The position numbers were made by a program, and so were the translations under genes. The notes beneath the pieces were generated by a model. That model was given only the letters and a program-made list of their open reading frames with translations. It did no database searches and had not been told where the DNA came from. This document shows, piece by piece, positions 41,033-51,016 of a stretch of DNA of 64,000 nt (position 1 is its first letter; each line of letters begins with the position of its first letter). Origin of the DNA: Abditibacterium sp. (GTDB lineage: Bacteria; Armatimonadota; Abditibacteriia; Abditibacteriales; Abditibacteriaceae); NCBI GenBank assembly GCA_030448265.1, contig JAUJNG010000018.1:1-64000 (forward strand). Reading direction: 5' to 3'.

Positions 41033-42169
41033 TTATCCCTCACCGGCTGTCTGATTCGTCTTTTCGTAGAACGCCAAGACACGTTTCAATTCGTCGGCGT
41101 GGTCGTAAATGTCATTTAAATCGGCGATGGGAAGTTTGGTTTCCTGGCGCGCTTCATCGAAAAGGCCGAGATACTTCTGACCTCGATTGAAATAAAGGCG
41201 CGCCAGAGGTTTGCGGTTGTTGTCGTCCAGCAAAACCCCGAAATAGCTCTGGGTGTCGCGAGCGATAATCCGCAGGGGTTCGACGTTTTGGCGCAAGATC
41301 GCTTTGATGATGTAAAAGCCCTGCAACTCGTCTTCGGTGGTGTTGACGGCATCCTTTTTTGGCTCGTTTTCCTGTTCGTTAGAATTGTCTACAGTGACTT
41401 CCACGTTGATCGGTGCAGGGTTGGCACTGTGAACCGACAAATTGACAGGCGCCGCGCCCTCGCCCATCGCGCTTTGCAAGCGCTGTGAAATTTGCTCGGA
41501 AAGCAAGGATTTAAAAGCGCGTTGCGTCAGGCCGCCAAAATATTCACGGCGGGCCGGCGTGAGCGGGCCGGAAAACACTTTCGAGGCGAACATTTTGACG
41601 AACTCGTCGCTGGGCGCGTCCAACTGCTCGCTCATCAAGCGTTTAATCTCGCGCGTGTATTTGAGGTCGGCGGCGCCCGTTAACAGTTCGTCCAGGTTAA
41701 ACGCCGGTTTAGTCAGCTTCTTCAGTTCCGCGACGAGCGAATCGTTGAGTCTGGTCATATCGACTTCGAGAAACGGCACCTCGTCCATTTTGTTGGGCGA
41801 TTCCAGATCGGTGAAGAAGCGATATTGAACGCCGTTAGTCAAAACCCCAACGCGCGCCGTTGTCACACCGAAATAGCGGAACAACTGCGAGGCGTGCTGC
41901 ACCGACAAATCGCCACCGCAGTGCTTGCACTCGAAGATAACGATGATTTGATCGTCTTTAACGAGCGCGTAATCGACCTTCTCGCCCTTTTTGATGCCGT
42001 GATCCGCGATGAATTCGGGAATTACTTCCATCGGGTCGAACACATCGTAACCTAATGCAGCGATGAAGGGCATCACCAGGGCGTTTTTGGTCGCTTCCTC
42101 GGTTTGAAGACGCGGGCACAGCGCCGGAATTTTAGCCGCGAGAGCCTGTAGCTTGTCGGAGAAATCCAT
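41033..42169 (-). CDS. HsdR N-terminal-like (PD-(D/E)XK) restriction nuclease, stand-alone
   Basis: 378 aa. Residues about 20-150 match the HSDR_N nuclease domain: EEATKNALVMPFIAALGYDV, KGEKVDYALV (Asp 66), IIVIFECKH (Glu 80, Lys 82), then QLFRYFGVTTARVGVLTNG. The helicase motor and methylase partners of type I systems are absent. The C-terminal part (GFYIIKAILRQNVEPLRI, FGVLLDDNNRKPLARLYF) is a small beta-rich domain found with such nucleases. Likely a lone defence or repair nuclease. Confidence 0.86.
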   Translation of the reverse strand: MDFSDKLQALAAKIPALCPRLQTEEATKNALVMPFIAALGYDVFDPMEVIPEFIADHGIKKGEKVDYALVKDDQIIVIFECKHCGGDLSVQHASQLFRYFGVTTARVGVLTNGVQYRFFTDLESPNKMDEVPFLEVDMTRLNDSLVAELKKLTKPAFNLDELLTGAADLKYTREIKRLMSEQLDAPSDEFVKMFASKVFSGPLTPARREYFGGLTQRAFKSLLSEQISQRLQSAMGEGAAPVNLSVHSANPAPINVEVTVDNSNEQENEPKKDAVNTTEDELQGFYIIKAILRQNVEPLRIIARDTQSYFGVLLDDNNRKPLARLYFNRGQKYLGLFDEARQETKLPIADLNDIYDHADELKRVLAFYEKTNQTAGEG

Positions 42170-42191
42170 AAAAACCTCTGTGGTTTCAATT

Positions 42192-42577
42192 TCAACTCAA
42201 AACTTCGACATCGTAAAGCGCAAACGCCGCGTCCGCCGTCAAAACCGGCATTTTTCGGTTTGCGACTGCGCGATGAGCAAACGGTCGAACGGATCGCGGT
42301 GATGTTGGGGCAAATGCGAAAGTGCATAAATGTGGCGGAGTTCGATGGGCAAAATGAGAAGTCCGCTCTCATCCTGTCGTTTTCTTACAACCTCTGGCAG
42401 AGAGCCATTCAAACTCAACTTGCCCAAATCAATCTTGATCTGCATTTCCCAAACGCTGGCCATGCTCAAAAAGAAATCATTGCGAGTGTTTTGCAAGTGA
42501 GATGTCGCAGCCGCCGAAAGCATTTGGGGCGAAGTGACGGCCCAGATGAAGATGTGAGTATCGAGGAGGATTTTCAT
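42192..42577 (-). pseudogene. PIN toxin with a frameshift near the C terminus
   Basis: MKILLDTHIFIWAVTSPQML (first Asp), ASVWEMQIKIDLGKLSLNG, and HHRDPFDRLLIAQSQTEK are all normal for the PhdYeFM-partner PIN family. The current frame then ends CRF-stop at 42239. In the next frame the expected ending follows: MPVLTADAAFALYDVEVLS with a stop at 42192. One lost base near 42246 explains both. The last catalytic Asp (TADAAF) is therefore removed. Confidence 0.82.
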
Positions 42578-42816
42578 TCTTCGCCCAGCCAAAACGAATC
42601 GGGTAGTTCCGCATCGAAATCGTCGGCGATGTAAGAAACCCAGCCTCGATGAGTGCCCAGCAGCGACTGCCTTTCAGGTTTCGCCCCCTGAATATGATTG
42701 ACACGCGCGATTTGTTCCTCGCCGCGCGTCACCACAACTTCATCGCCACCTTCAACCATAGCCACAACCTCTTCCAACCCTAATTTTTCCTGCTCTAAAT
42801 CAATAGTTCGCGTCAT
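42574..42816 (-). CDS. Phd/YefM-type antitoxin
   Basis: 80 aa: EQEKLGLEEVVAMVEGGDEV, VVTRGEEQIARVNHI (family strand). C-terminal half is acidic with WVSYIADDFDAELPDSFW, the toxin-binding segment. 4-base overlap with the PIN gene (42574-42577). Confidence 0.83.
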   Translation of the reverse strand: MTRTIDLEQEKLGLEEVVAMVEGGDEVVVTRGEEQIARVNHIQGAKPERQSLLGTHRGWVSYIADDFDAELPDSFWLGEE

Positions 42817-42855
42817 TTCACACCCCTTCTTCTATTTTAACGCGCCGCCCAAACG

Positions 42856-42884
42856 AAAAAAGACGGACGCAATCGCGCCCGCCT
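42856..42884 (-). terminator. Intrinsic terminator after the S1 gene
   Basis: Minus-strand stem ggcgggcgc/gcgtccgtc (with G-U pairs) followed by a T run, 18 bases after the rpsA stop. Confidence 0.6.
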
Positions 42885-42901
42885 TTCCTCGATTCTCAAA
42901 C

Positions 42902-44521
42902 TTACTCCACCGATTCGTTGCCCGCATTGGAGCCGGAGGGAGCCCCGTCGGGTTCGCCGCCGGTGATGTCTCTGGTGACGGCTTCGGCGGAATAGGCCGA
43001 AACATCGACATCCACATCGTCTTCGGTGTCTTCCACGATGTCGTCTTCGAGAAAATCGTCATCTTCGTCCGACTCTTCCTCGGCCAGCGCGCGCGCTTCC
43101 TCGCGGGAGCGGTTGCGCTCTTTGCCTTTTTCGCGCGCGGCGCGCAGTTCGTTGCCGAACAGATCGCCCAGACGAAGCGGGCCGTCGTCCGAAGCGCGAT
43201 TATTCACTTCTTTGACCGCCGTGCGCGTTTCCTGACGCTCTTTTTCGACAACCGCAGCGCGCAAACTCATCGTGATGCGGCGCAGATTCGACTGAATGCT
43301 CTTGATGCGGCCCTCGACTTCCTGGCCGACCTGAAGGGCTTCTTCGGGCGTTTTGATGCGCTCTTCGCTCATCTCAGAAATCGGCACGATGGCTTCGACG
43401 CCTGGCTCGATCTCGACAAACGCGCACGTCGGCGCCAGACGCACGACTTTGCCTTTGACGGTCTGTCCGGTGCGGAAATTCTTGGCCGCTTTTTTCCACG
43501 GATCGGGCAAAAGCTGCTTCAAACCCAAAGCGACGCGCTTGCGCTCTTCATCGAGTTCCAAAACCAGAACCTGAAGTTTCTGGCCCTTTTTCACGACCTG
43601 CGAAGGATGCTCGACGCGGCCCCACGCCATTTCGCGGACGTGCAGCAAGCCGTCCAAGCCGCCGATGTCGACGAAAGCGCCGAAATCGGTGATGCGGCGC
43701 ACGATACCCTCGACGATCTTGTCTTTTTCGAGCGACGACCACGCTTCACTTTCGCGCTTTTCGCGCTCTTCTTCGGAGGCGAGACGGTGCGAAGCGATGA
43801 CTTTATCGCGGTTTTTCTTGAAGTCAACTTCGATAATGCGAACCGGAATCACGCGGCCCACCAGACGCGCCAGATCGGAGCGGTTGCGAATGTCAACGTG
43901 CGAGGCGGGGATGAACGCCGAAACGCCCAGATCGACCAAAAGGCCGCCTTTAACGCTTTCTTTGACGGTCGCCTGCAAAACGGCGCCGGATTCTTTGGCT
44001 TCGGCGATTTCGCGCTTGAGACGCTCGAAATCGGCGCGGCGCTTGGACAAAATCGGATGCCCTTCGTCGTCTTCGGGACGAACAACCACCACTTCCACTT
44101 CATCGCCGACGTTGATATCTTCGTCGCCCAACTCGTTGCGCGGGATGATGCCCTCGCTTTTGGCGCCGATATCGATGAGAACGCTGCCGTTGTCTTCGCG
44201 GCGCACCACGATGCCTTTCATCAGCGAGCCGCGCTCCAGAGCGTCGGCGCCCGCCATGAACTCGGCGAATTCGTCGAGTTCCATGACCTGGGCCATCGAA
44301 GGCTGGCGCGCGGGCCGGCCCTCGGTGGTGGGGGCCGGCGCAACCGGAGTTTCCTGGGGCGGCGCGACGTTTTCGGCTGGCGCGGCTTCAGTCGGGGCGG
44401 CGGCGGGGGCCGGAGCGGTGTCGGTTGTGGGGGCCGCGACGGGCTGTTCGACAGAGTTGTCGTCGGTCGCGGGCGTGTTGTTCGTGAGGGTGTCTTCCAC
44501 CAGTGTGGCTCCTTGGGACAC
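42902..44521 (-). CDS. rpsA: 30S ribosomal protein S1 (four S1 domains)
   Basis: 539 aa. A Pro/Ala/Thr-rich N-terminal extension (1-75) precedes four S1 OB folds: about 100-160 (MKGIVVRREDNGSVLIDIGA), 178-250 (VKGGLLVDLGVSAFIPASHV), 263-335 (GIVRRITDFGAFVDIGGLDG) and 350-425 (GKVVRLAPTCAFVEIEPGVE). A charged linker and an acidic C-terminal tail (EESDEDDDFLEDDI) follow. Recruits mRNA to the 30S subunit. Four domains is short compared with the six of E. coli; the acidic end is unusual. Confidence 0.93.
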   Translation of the reverse strand: MSQGATLVEDTLTNNTPATDDNSVEQPVAAPTTDTAPAPAAAPTEAAPAENVAPPQETPVAPAPTTEGRPARQPSMAQVMELDEFAEFMAGADALERGSLMKGIVVRREDNGSVLIDIGAKSEGIIPRNELGDEDINVGDEVEVVVVRPEDDEGHPILSKRRADFERLKREIAEAKESGAVLQATVKESVKGGLLVDLGVSAFIPASHVDIRNRSDLARLVGRVIPVRIIEVDFKKNRDKVIASHRLASEEEREKRESEAWSSLEKDKIVEGIVRRITDFGAFVDIGGLDGLLHVREMAWGRVEHPSQVVKKGQKLQVLVLELDEERKRVALGLKQLLPDPWKKAAKNFRTGQTVKGKVVRLAPTCAFVEIEPGVEAIVPISEMSEERIKTPEEALQVGQEVEGRIKSIQSNLRRITMSLRAAVVEKERQETRTAVKEVNNRASDDGPLRLGDLFGNELRAAREKGKERNRSREEARALAEEESDEDDDFLEDDIVEDTEDDVDVDVSAYSAEAVTRDITGGEPDGAPSGSNAGNESVE

Positions 44522-44822
44522 TTTCCCATCGGCGAAACCACATTAGGAGGGAGGATCTGCGCGGGGAAACGTCTGAAAAACTAAGATTGGGATTTGATTC
44601 CCCCAATAACCCGCGCCAGACACGGGTAATGCAACGATGTGGGGATGGAGAAAAGGGGAAACCTCAGCAATTTTAGCAGCGAGAAGGACGCGGCGCAAGG
44701 CGAAATCTGGCTTTATAAAGGCGTTGAGGCGCGCTTTTCTTTGGTAAAACGCGGTCTCGCCGTCTTAATTTGCCAGGTCAGACCAAAGAGTTCACGTCGC
44801 AGCCTGCGGCTTTTCTCCCTCT

Positions 44823-44852
44823 TTGACAATGATATGTCACATCCAGCATACT
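44823..44852 (+). promoter_or_regulatory. Sigma70-type promoter of higBA
   Basis: TTGACA (44823-44828), an 18-base spacer and CATACT (44847-44852). The GTG start of the toxin is at 44860, at the expected transcription start, so the mRNA may be leaderless. gatatgtcacatc within the spacer is a partial palindrome and possible HigA operator. The rest of 44522-44859 has no convincing gene. Confidence 0.6.
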
Positions 44853-44859
44853 TCTCGGC

Positions 44860-45225
44860 GTGAATCCAGAAGAAAAACCGCTTTTCCGTTTCAACGGCGT
44901 GGAGATTGGCACACCACCGATGGGCACGCAGGCGAGGCGGGAGGCGGGTTTTTTGTTGGGATTGTTGCAGCGCGGTGAAGTGTTGGGCATGCCGCAGGCG
45001 CGGCCTTTGTTCGACATCGCGCCCCGCAATTACGAACTGCGCGTCCGCGAGGCGAATCGCAACTGGCTGATTTTCTACCGCGCCGACGCAGACCGCGTTT
45101 TGCTGATTCACCAGATCAACAAAACCACGCCAACACTACGCGAGCAGGACAAAAAGACGGTCAAAGACCGGCTGACCGCCTATGACGCGGCGCGCGCCGC
45201 GTCAAACCAAAAGGAGAAGAAATGA
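44860..45225 (+). CDS. higB: HigB/Gp49-like RelE superfamily toxin
   Basis: 121 aa with a GTG start. FLLGLLQRGEVLGMPQARPL, FDIAPRNYELRVREANRNWL, IFYRADADRVLLIHQINKTT fit the phage-derived Gp49-like toxin family (PF05973), with the basic helix end (KTVKDRLTAYDAARA). The next gene, an XRE antitoxin, overlaps by 4 bases. Expected to be a ribosome-dependent mRNA interferase. Confidence 0.86.
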   Translation: MNPEEKPLFRFNGVEIGTPPMGTQARREAGFLLGLLQRGEVLGMPQARPLFDIAPRNYELRVREANRNWLIFYRADADRVLLIHQINKTTPTLREQDKKTVKDRLTAYDAARAASNQKEKK

Positions 45226-45566
45226 ACGTCGAAGACTTGGGGAGCGAAACTACGAGAGCCGAATTCCTGGGATTGACGCCCGAAGACGAAGCCCTTATCG
45301 CCATTCGTCTGGCCTTGCACCGCAAACTCAAAGAAGCCCGCGCCCGCAGCGGACTTACTCAAACTGCTCTGGCTGCTTCCATCGGTTCCAGCCAGTCACG
45401 GATTGCCAAAGCGGAAGCGGGCGATCCAGCGGTCTCCTTCGAGCTGTTGATTCGCGCCACCATTGCCAGTGGCGCAACGGCGGACGAAATCGGCCAGGCC
45501 ATCACGTCGGGGAACTCAAAACCCAATCGCCGCAACAGCAGAAGAAAAACCTTGGCTTTGGCGTGA
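45222..45566 (+). CDS. higA: HigA XRE-family antitoxin
   Basis: 114 aa. HTH at about 35-90: LHRKLKEARARSGLTQTALA, ASIGSSQSRIAKAEAGDPAV. The N-terminal arm is acidic. Basic C-terminal tail (SKPNRRNSRRK) may contact DNA. Autorepressor of the higBA operon is the usual role. Confidence 0.88.
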   Translation: MNVEDLGSETTRAEFLGLTPEDEALIAIRLALHRKLKEARARSGLTQTALAASIGSSQSRIAKAEAGDPAVSFELLIRATIASGATADEIGQAITSGNSKPNRRNSRRKTLALA

Positions 45567-45600
45567 AGGCCAATTGAAACGTTTCACGCAACCAGAGTTG

Positions 45601-46065
45601 TCACCAGTAATCTGGCTTGAATCGGATGGCGTCTCTTGCGCCCATTTCTGGTTTGATTGCGGGGTTCCTTTGGAGAAGCAGGTTCAAAACTGCCATTGCG
45701 TCCGCATATTTATAGATGCTGAGGTTGTGACTGTAGGCGTTACCTCCAGAGATTATTTTCAAATGATACTCAGCGCCATTCGAGTTTCCTTTTGGAAAAA
45801 TATCAATCGAATCAATGTGGTCGATTTTATAGCTTCTTTCAAAAAAGAGCCTCCTAAAAACAATAACCTCATCTTCTATGATGATTTGGTTTTTAAGAAT
45901 TGCGTAACAAAAGGCGGACCCAGCCACCAAATAAAACATGGCGATAAATAAGTTTTGAAGAGGAAGACCTCTTCCTTGTTCTATTGGGGCGCCAATGACG
46001 ATAAAGCATCCGAATAGAGCCAGCACAACTGGCAGGGGAGCGTTTCTAACCGCAACTATCTTCAC
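45601..46065 (-). CDS. Two-helix membrane protein with PH-like domain
   Basis: 154 aa. Two N-terminal hydrophobic helices (LPVVLALFGCFIVIGA and LFIAMFYLVAGSAFCYAIL), then a beta-rich domain, IIIEDEVIVFRRLFFERSYK, IDHIDSIDIFPKGNSNGAEY, as in bacterial membrane PH (bPH/YcxB-like) proteins. AT-rich. The start overlaps the polA stop by 4 bases, so it is coupled to polA. Function unknown. Confidence 0.65.
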   Translation of the reverse strand: MKIVAVRNAPLPVVLALFGCFIVIGAPIEQGRGLPLQNLFIAMFYLVAGSAFCYAILKNQIIIEDEVIVFRRLFFERSYKIDHIDSIDIFPKGNSNGAEYHLKIISGGNAYSHNLSIYKYADAMAVLNLLLQRNPAIKPEMGARDAIRFKPDYW

Positions 46066-48803
46066 TCCCGCCCCTTCGTGTCCTGCCAGTTCGGGCCGGT
46101 TCCGACATCCGCCACCAGCGGCACCCGCAAACTGAAATAGCGCGCCGGAACTTCGCTCATGTTGCGCCGCACCAGTTCGGAAACGACCTCGATTTCCTCG
46201 TCCGGCACTTCGAAAACCAGTTCGTCGTGAACCTGCATCGTCAAGTTCGCTTTGAGTTTTCTCCCCTCGATTTCTTCCGCGATGGCGAGCATCGACAGCT
46301 TCATCATATCGGCGGCGGTGCCTTGAATGGGATGGTTGATCGCCGTGCGTTCGGCGGCGGCGCGCACCTGGAACGCGTTGGCGTTGATGTCGGGAAGCGG
46401 CCTTTTGCGCCCCGCGAGCGTTTCGACGTAGCCGCGCGTTTTGGCTTCTTTGAGCGTGTCGTCGATGTATTTTTTGACGCCTGGAAGCGTTTCAAAATAG
46501 GTTTTGATGAACTCGCTCGCCTCGGCGCTGGTGCCGGTTCCGAGCTGCTTGGCGAGGCCAAAACCCGACACGCCATAAGCGATGGCGTAGTTGGTCATTT
46601 TGGCGAGGCGGCGCTGTTCTTTATCGACTTCGCTCGCCGGAACCCCAAACAGCGCGGCGGCGGTGCGGGCGTGAACGTCTTCGCCCGTCTGAAAAGCGTC
46701 CACGAGCGGCGCGTCGCCGGTGATATGCGCCAGAATCCGCAGTTCGATTTGCGAATAGTCCGCCGACAAAAGAACGTGGCCTGCGGGCGCGATGAAGGAC
46801 TGGCGAATCAAGCGGCCCTGTTCGGAGCGAATCGGCACGTTTTGCAGATTCGGGTCGCTCGAAGAAAGGCGTCCCGTCACCGCTCCGGTTTGATTGAGCG
46901 TCGAATGAACGCGATGTTCGGGCGTCATCAGCGTCAAAAGCGCATCAACATAGGTGGATTTGAGCTTGGTCGTGCCCCGATAATCGAGGATTTTTCGCAC
47001 GATTTCGTGCTCTTCGGCCAGTTTTTCGAGCGTGAAAGCGTCGGTCGAATAACCGCCGCTTTTGTTTTTGCGGCCCGTGTCGAGTTTTAACTTGTCGAAA
47101 AGAATCTCCTGCAACTGCTTGGGCGAGCCGATATTGAACTCGACGCCCGCCGATTCCCAGATTTCCTTTTCCAGACGCCGCGCGTCGTTTTCTAACTTTT
47201 CGCCCAGTTCACGCAAACCCTGCGGCGCGATGAGCATTCCCACGCTTTCCATCCCAGCCAGAACCGGAATGAGCGGCAGTTCCATCTCGTCGAAAATTTT
47301 TTCGTGGCCGATTTCGCCGATCGCGTGGCGCAGAACCGGTTCAAGTTCGCCCAAAACCGCCGTGTGCGCTGCCCCAAACTGGCGGCGCGCCGCGATTTCT
47401 TCGTCATTTGGCTCTTCCCCTTCAAACAAACTCGCGTTTTTGGAGCGTTTTTTGGGCGCGAGCGCTTCAGGCAGACTGTAGCGCAGAAATTTTTCGGCCA
47501 GAAAGGGAATCGAGTGCTGCTGGCGCGCTGGTTCGCACAAATAACCCATCACCAGGGTGTCGGCGGCGATGCCATTTAATTTGATATTTTGCGCCTGTAA
47601 ACGGCGCATCAGGGCTTTGGCGTCGTGAGCAATTTTCGGTTTGGACGAGTCTTCCATCCAACTTCCCAGTGATTCCCCGCGCTCTTCACCGAAATCGAAT
47701 GAGGTCTGCGCGGTGGCGGCATTTTCTGTTAAATCGCCCGTAAAAAGCAGCGCCTGCGCTTCGTGGGCGAAGAAAAAACCGTCTTCACCCTGCGAAATCG
47801 CAATCAGAGCTTTCGGGCCGCGTTTTTCGAGCCAATCGAGCGCAACACGCGGCGAATCCGTCGTTTCGAGAGCGACTTCAAACAGTTTTGCCGGCGCGAC
47901 TTCGGGCGCGGGCGCGCTTTGCCCGCCTTCGGGCGGCGCTTCGTAGCGCGCGGCGAGGCTTTTGAACTCGAAACGCCGCGCGGTCTGCGCGGCCAGAGCG
48001 CGTTTTTGCGGGTCGCTGGGGTCGTATTGAAACTCTTCGGGCTGCTTTTCGACCGGCAAATCGCACACGATGGTCGCCATGTGGCGCGAGTGGAACGCCT
48101 GTTCCTGATGCGTTCGCAGCAGTTCGCGGATGCGCGGCGGCGCAGTGTCTTCCAAATGCTCGTAAATGCCTTCCAAGGGGCCGAATTTTTGAATCAGTGC
48201 CATCGCGGTTTTGTCGCCGATGCCAGGCACGCCAGGAATGTTGTCCGAAGCGTCGCCTTTAAGACCTTTGAAATCGGCGACCAGTTTGGGCGCGAAACCG
48301 TAGCGCGCCTGCACGGCGGCGACATCGTAAGTTTCGAGGTCGGATACGCCTTTTCGCGTCAGTAAAACGCGCACTTTGTCTTCGACAAGCTGCAAATAAT
48401 CGCCGTCGCCGGTCACGATGATGACTTCCTCGCCGCGCGCCGCACCGCGCGCCGCAAGCGTGCCGATGACATCGTCCGCCTCGAAACCAACGTGTTCGTA
48501 GCGCGGGATGGAGAGGCCGTCGAGCAGTTCGCGCACTAATTTTTGCTGAATTTTGAGGTCGTCGGGCGTGACGGAGCGATTGGCTTTATAGGTTTCGTCG
48601 GCGTCGTGGCGAAAGGTGCCGCCTGGCGCGTCGATGGCCACGACGGCATAATCGGGCTGGTTTTCATCCAGCAGCCGCGTCACCATGCGGATGAAACCGT
48701 AGAGCGCGCCGGTCGGTTCGCCCGCCTGGGTCGAGAAGGGCGGCGAGGAGAAGAAAGCGCGATAAAGCAGCGAATAGCCGTCAACAAGCAGAAGTTTGGG
48801 CAT
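46062..48803 (-). CDS. polA: DNA polymerase I
   Basis: 913 aa from MPKLLLVDGYSLLYRAFF; the in-frame extension to 48836 is unlikely. Order: 5'-3' exonuclease (1-290; VVAIDAPGGTFRHDADETYK, GFEADDVIGTLAARG, DFKGLKGDASDNIPGVPGIG), a 3'-5' exonuclease-like domain (about 320-470) lacking the DxE and DxxxD metal-binding residues, so no proofreading, and family A polymerase (500-913; DYSQIELRILAHI motif A, KMTNYAIAYGVSGFGLAKQL motif B, MQVHDELVFEVPDEE motif C). Used in repair and Okazaki-fragment maturation. Confidence 0.97.
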   Translation of the reverse strand: MPKLLLVDGYSLLYRAFFSSPPFSTQAGEPTGALYGFIRMVTRLLDENQPDYAVVAIDAPGGTFRHDADETYKANRSVTPDDLKIQQKLVRELLDGLSIPRYEHVGFEADDVIGTLAARGAARGEEVIIVTGDGDYLQLVEDKVRVLLTRKGVSDLETYDVAAVQARYGFAPKLVADFKGLKGDASDNIPGVPGIGDKTAMALIQKFGPLEGIYEHLEDTAPPRIRELLRTHQEQAFHSRHMATIVCDLPVEKQPEEFQYDPSDPQKRALAAQTARRFEFKSLAARYEAPPEGGQSAPAPEVAPAKLFEVALETTDSPRVALDWLEKRGPKALIAISQGEDGFFFAHEAQALLFTGDLTENAATAQTSFDFGEERGESLGSWMEDSSKPKIAHDAKALMRRLQAQNIKLNGIAADTLVMGYLCEPARQQHSIPFLAEKFLRYSLPEALAPKKRSKNASLFEGEEPNDEEIAARRQFGAAHTAVLGELEPVLRHAIGEIGHEKIFDEMELPLIPVLAGMESVGMLIAPQGLRELGEKLENDARRLEKEIWESAGVEFNIGSPKQLQEILFDKLKLDTGRKNKSGGYSTDAFTLEKLAEEHEIVRKILDYRGTTKLKSTYVDALLTLMTPEHRVHSTLNQTGAVTGRLSSSDPNLQNVPIRSEQGRLIRQSFIAPAGHVLLSADYSQIELRILAHITGDAPLVDAFQTGEDVHARTAAALFGVPASEVDKEQRRLAKMTNYAIAYGVSGFGLAKQLGTGTSAEASEFIKTYFETLPGVKKYIDDTLKEAKTRGYVETLAGRKRPLPDINANAFQVRAAAERTAINHPIQGTAADMMKLSMLAIAEEIEGRKLKANLTMQVHDELVFEVPDEEIEVVSELVRRNMSEVPARYFSLRVPLVADVGTGPNWQDTKGRE

Positions 48804-48898
48804 AATGGTGAAATGAAGCGGGTTGAGGGTCTGCAATTTTCATGTTGCGATGCACAGTTTGGCCGTATCCGAGCTCAAGTTTTCCAAATTTCAAAGAA

Positions 48899-48932
48899 AA
48901 AAAGGCTCCGCCATTTCTGGCGAAGCCTTTTT
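48899..48932 (-). terminator. Intrinsic terminator after the SLH porin gene
   Basis: A 13-bp stem (48901-48913 with 48918-48930, one G-U) with a T run on the minus strand. Confidence 0.85.
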
Positions 48933-48949
48933 CTTACGAACAGCCTGAT

Positions 48950-51016
48950 TTAGAAGCCGACGCTGGCGCCAACGCGAACGTAGCGCACTTCCGGCAGTGC
49001 ATTGCTGTCGGGCGAGTAGTTGCCGCCCATGATATTCAAATCAAGACCAGGGGTGACATTGAACGTGGTGCCGATAGAGTAGACCCGACCGAGGTCAACA
49101 CGGCCAGTGCCTGGGCCAAAGGCATTACTACCCGAATCGGCGGTGTAATAACGGAAGTCAAGCGGAACGCGGCGCAGAAAGCCCAGGGGCAAGCGCACCG
49201 TGCCGTTGAAGTCGACAGTTCTTTTGGCCGCCACGAAACCACCGTTCTGACCGTTGGCATCGGCGAACATCAAAGGAGCGCCCAGAGCCATCGGGCGATC
49301 AAAGATGGCCTGTCCATACGAACGAGCGTAGGGGTTGGCAGACGAGATGACGTTGTATTCGAAGTTGTTGCTGGCGCTGCCGTAAGCGAAGTTCAAATCC
49401 AAAATGCCGGTGCGCAGAACCGGAACCGTAGCGATATAGGCTCTGGCATCGCCGCCATTAGTGCCATTGACGGCGTCGAAATTTTCTGGATTGCGACCGA
49501 GTGCATCGCGCGTTTGACGCACATATTCAAAGCCGACGGTGCGGTTGAACAGAGGCAGAGTCAAATCGAACGAGTCGCCCTTCTGTTGACGGAAGCCGGA
49601 AGCCAAACGGCTGTAGCCGAGGTTGACGGGCTGTCCGGCCAAACGGAAGAGGTTGAGGCTGGCACGATAGAGGGTTTCGTTGTCGTCGGCAACAAAGGGG
49701 TTGAAGTCGGCGGCGAAGCCAAGTCCACCGACGCCGCCCGCCACGGGGCCAATACCGAATTGCGGAAAGCCGACAACGCGGTTGGTTCCGCCTCCAGCGA
49801 AGCCGGTGTTCAGGAAGAAAACCGAACCCTGGGTGACATAGGGGTCAAGACCAATGGGGCCAAGACCCGTCACGTTGTTGGAGGTGCCGATGAAACCGCT
49901 CAGCGCCACGGGGCCAACATTGAAGTCGAGGCGGAGCTGGTCGGTGGGCGAGAGATCGTTGTCATACAACAAGCCCTGCGCGATTTTAGTGCGCTGACGG
50001 CCCAGAGTGGTGGACAGGCCGCGAGTGCCCAGGAAACCACGGTCGCTCAGGTCAGCCGAAGCATAGGCTTCGCGGACATAAACGTTGGCCTGCGAATCAC
50101 CGGCCCAGGGGTCTTCCTGGTTGGAGCCGAGCGAGCGGATCGCGGCGTTGAGGCTGAGGCGATCCGACACGCGGTCAGTCATGCGAATTTCGAAGTCGGT
50201 GTAAGAAAACTTCTTGTTCGCACGGTCGCTGGCGGCGTTGGGCTCACGCGGGGTCGTCGCGAAAGGCGTGACATCGCCGAACGTGCCGCCGCCGAAGGTG
50301 AAGGGGGGCAGGGGCTGTCCGTTGATGGCCACGTTCGGAAACACGGTGATCGTGGGGGCGGCGCCAGGAGCCAACTGCTGGTTGAACGCCAGGGGATTGC
50401 CGCGTCCCTGCAACGGGTTGAGGAAGCTGCGGCCGGTGAAGGGCGGGTTGGTGCCGTTGTTGATGTAGTTGGCGTAGCCGGTGTGGTGCAGGATGGACGG
50501 CGTGATGGTGAGACGCGGTGCCGGCGTCACGCGGTTCTCGATGGTGGTGACGCGGGTGTTGAGAGCGTCCACCTGAGCGCCCAGACGGGCCAGTTCGTCG
50601 GCGAATTCGCGGCGCAGAGCGGCGATCATGTCGGTGACCTGAGCCATCGTCACGTCGGGAATCGGACGGCCTTCGAGATCCGTCAAACGACGGTTGATCG
50701 TCGTGAGGTCAACTTCAGCGCCGACGGCGGGGATGCGGTTGAGCAAGCGGGCGATGGCGACCGCGAACTCGTAGCGGGTCATGGCGCGCTGGCCACGGAA
50801 ATCGCCGGAGGGCGGGTAGCCCTCGATCACGCCGGCAGCGGCGAGGCGCTGCAGAGCGTCGTAGGCCCAGTGGTCGCGCGGAACGTCCTGAAATTCGGCG
50901 CGCGCGGCGTCCTGGGCCTGAGCCGGAGCCACCAGGTTGGGGGCGACAACGGCGGGCGCGGCGGCGGCAACGGCCAGCAGCGCAGAAAGTTTGGTCATCT
51001 TTTTCATAAGTTTCAA
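48950..51016 (-). CDS. SLH-domain outer-membrane porin
   Basis: 688 aa. Signal peptide (about 1-35, ending APAQAQ). One SLH domain (about 40-92: [40 protein letters not shown]). A coiled coil (about 120-165: [20 protein letters not shown]) precedes a large beta-barrel ending in a terminal aromatic (VRVGASVGF). This is the SLH-porin design of diderm Terrabacteria and Cyanobacteria, tethering the outer membrane to cell-wall polymers. aaggag lies 5 bases before a TTG at 51016, better than the ATG at 51007, so I keep TTG. Confidence 0.9.
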   Translation of the reverse strand: MKLMKKMTKLSALLAVAAAAPAVVAPNLVAPAQAQDAARAEFQDVPRDHWAYDALQRLAAAGVIEGYPPSGDFRGQRAMTRYEFAVAIARLLNRIPAVGAEVDLTTINRRLTDLEGRPIPDVTMAQVTDMIAALRREFADELARLGAQVDALNTRVTTIENRVTPAPRLTITPSILHHTGYANYINNGTNPPFTGRSFLNPLQGRGNPLAFNQQLAPGAAPTITVFPNVAINGQPLPPFTFGGGTFGDVTPFATTPREPNAASDRANKKFSYTDFEIRMTDRVSDRLSLNAAIRSLGSNQEDPWAGDSQANVYVREAYASADLSDRGFLGTRGLSTTLGRQRTKIAQGLLYDNDLSPTDQLRLDFNVGPVALSGFIGTSNNVTGLGPIGLDPYVTQGSVFFLNTGFAGGGTNRVVGFPQFGIGPVAGGVGGLGFAADFNPFVADDNETLYRASLNLFRLAGQPVNLGYSRLASGFRQQKGDSFDLTLPLFNRTVGFEYVRQTRDALGRNPENFDAVNGTNGGDARAYIATVPVLRTGILDLNFAYGSASNNFEYNVISSANPYARSYGQAIFDRPMALGAPLMFADANGQNGGFVAAKRTVDFNGTVRLPLGFLRRVPLDFRYYTADSGSNAFGPGTGRVDLGRVYSIGTTFNVTPGLDLNIMGGNYSPDSNALPEVRYVRVGASVGF

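Noticed and set aside
42698-44584. 628-codon open frame opposite ribosomal protein S1
   Set aside because: Phe/Arg/Asp-rich antisense translation without family similarity.
44639-44863. 74-codon ORF before higB
   Set aside because: Runs through the higB promoter, no SD, composition atypical of coding sequence here.
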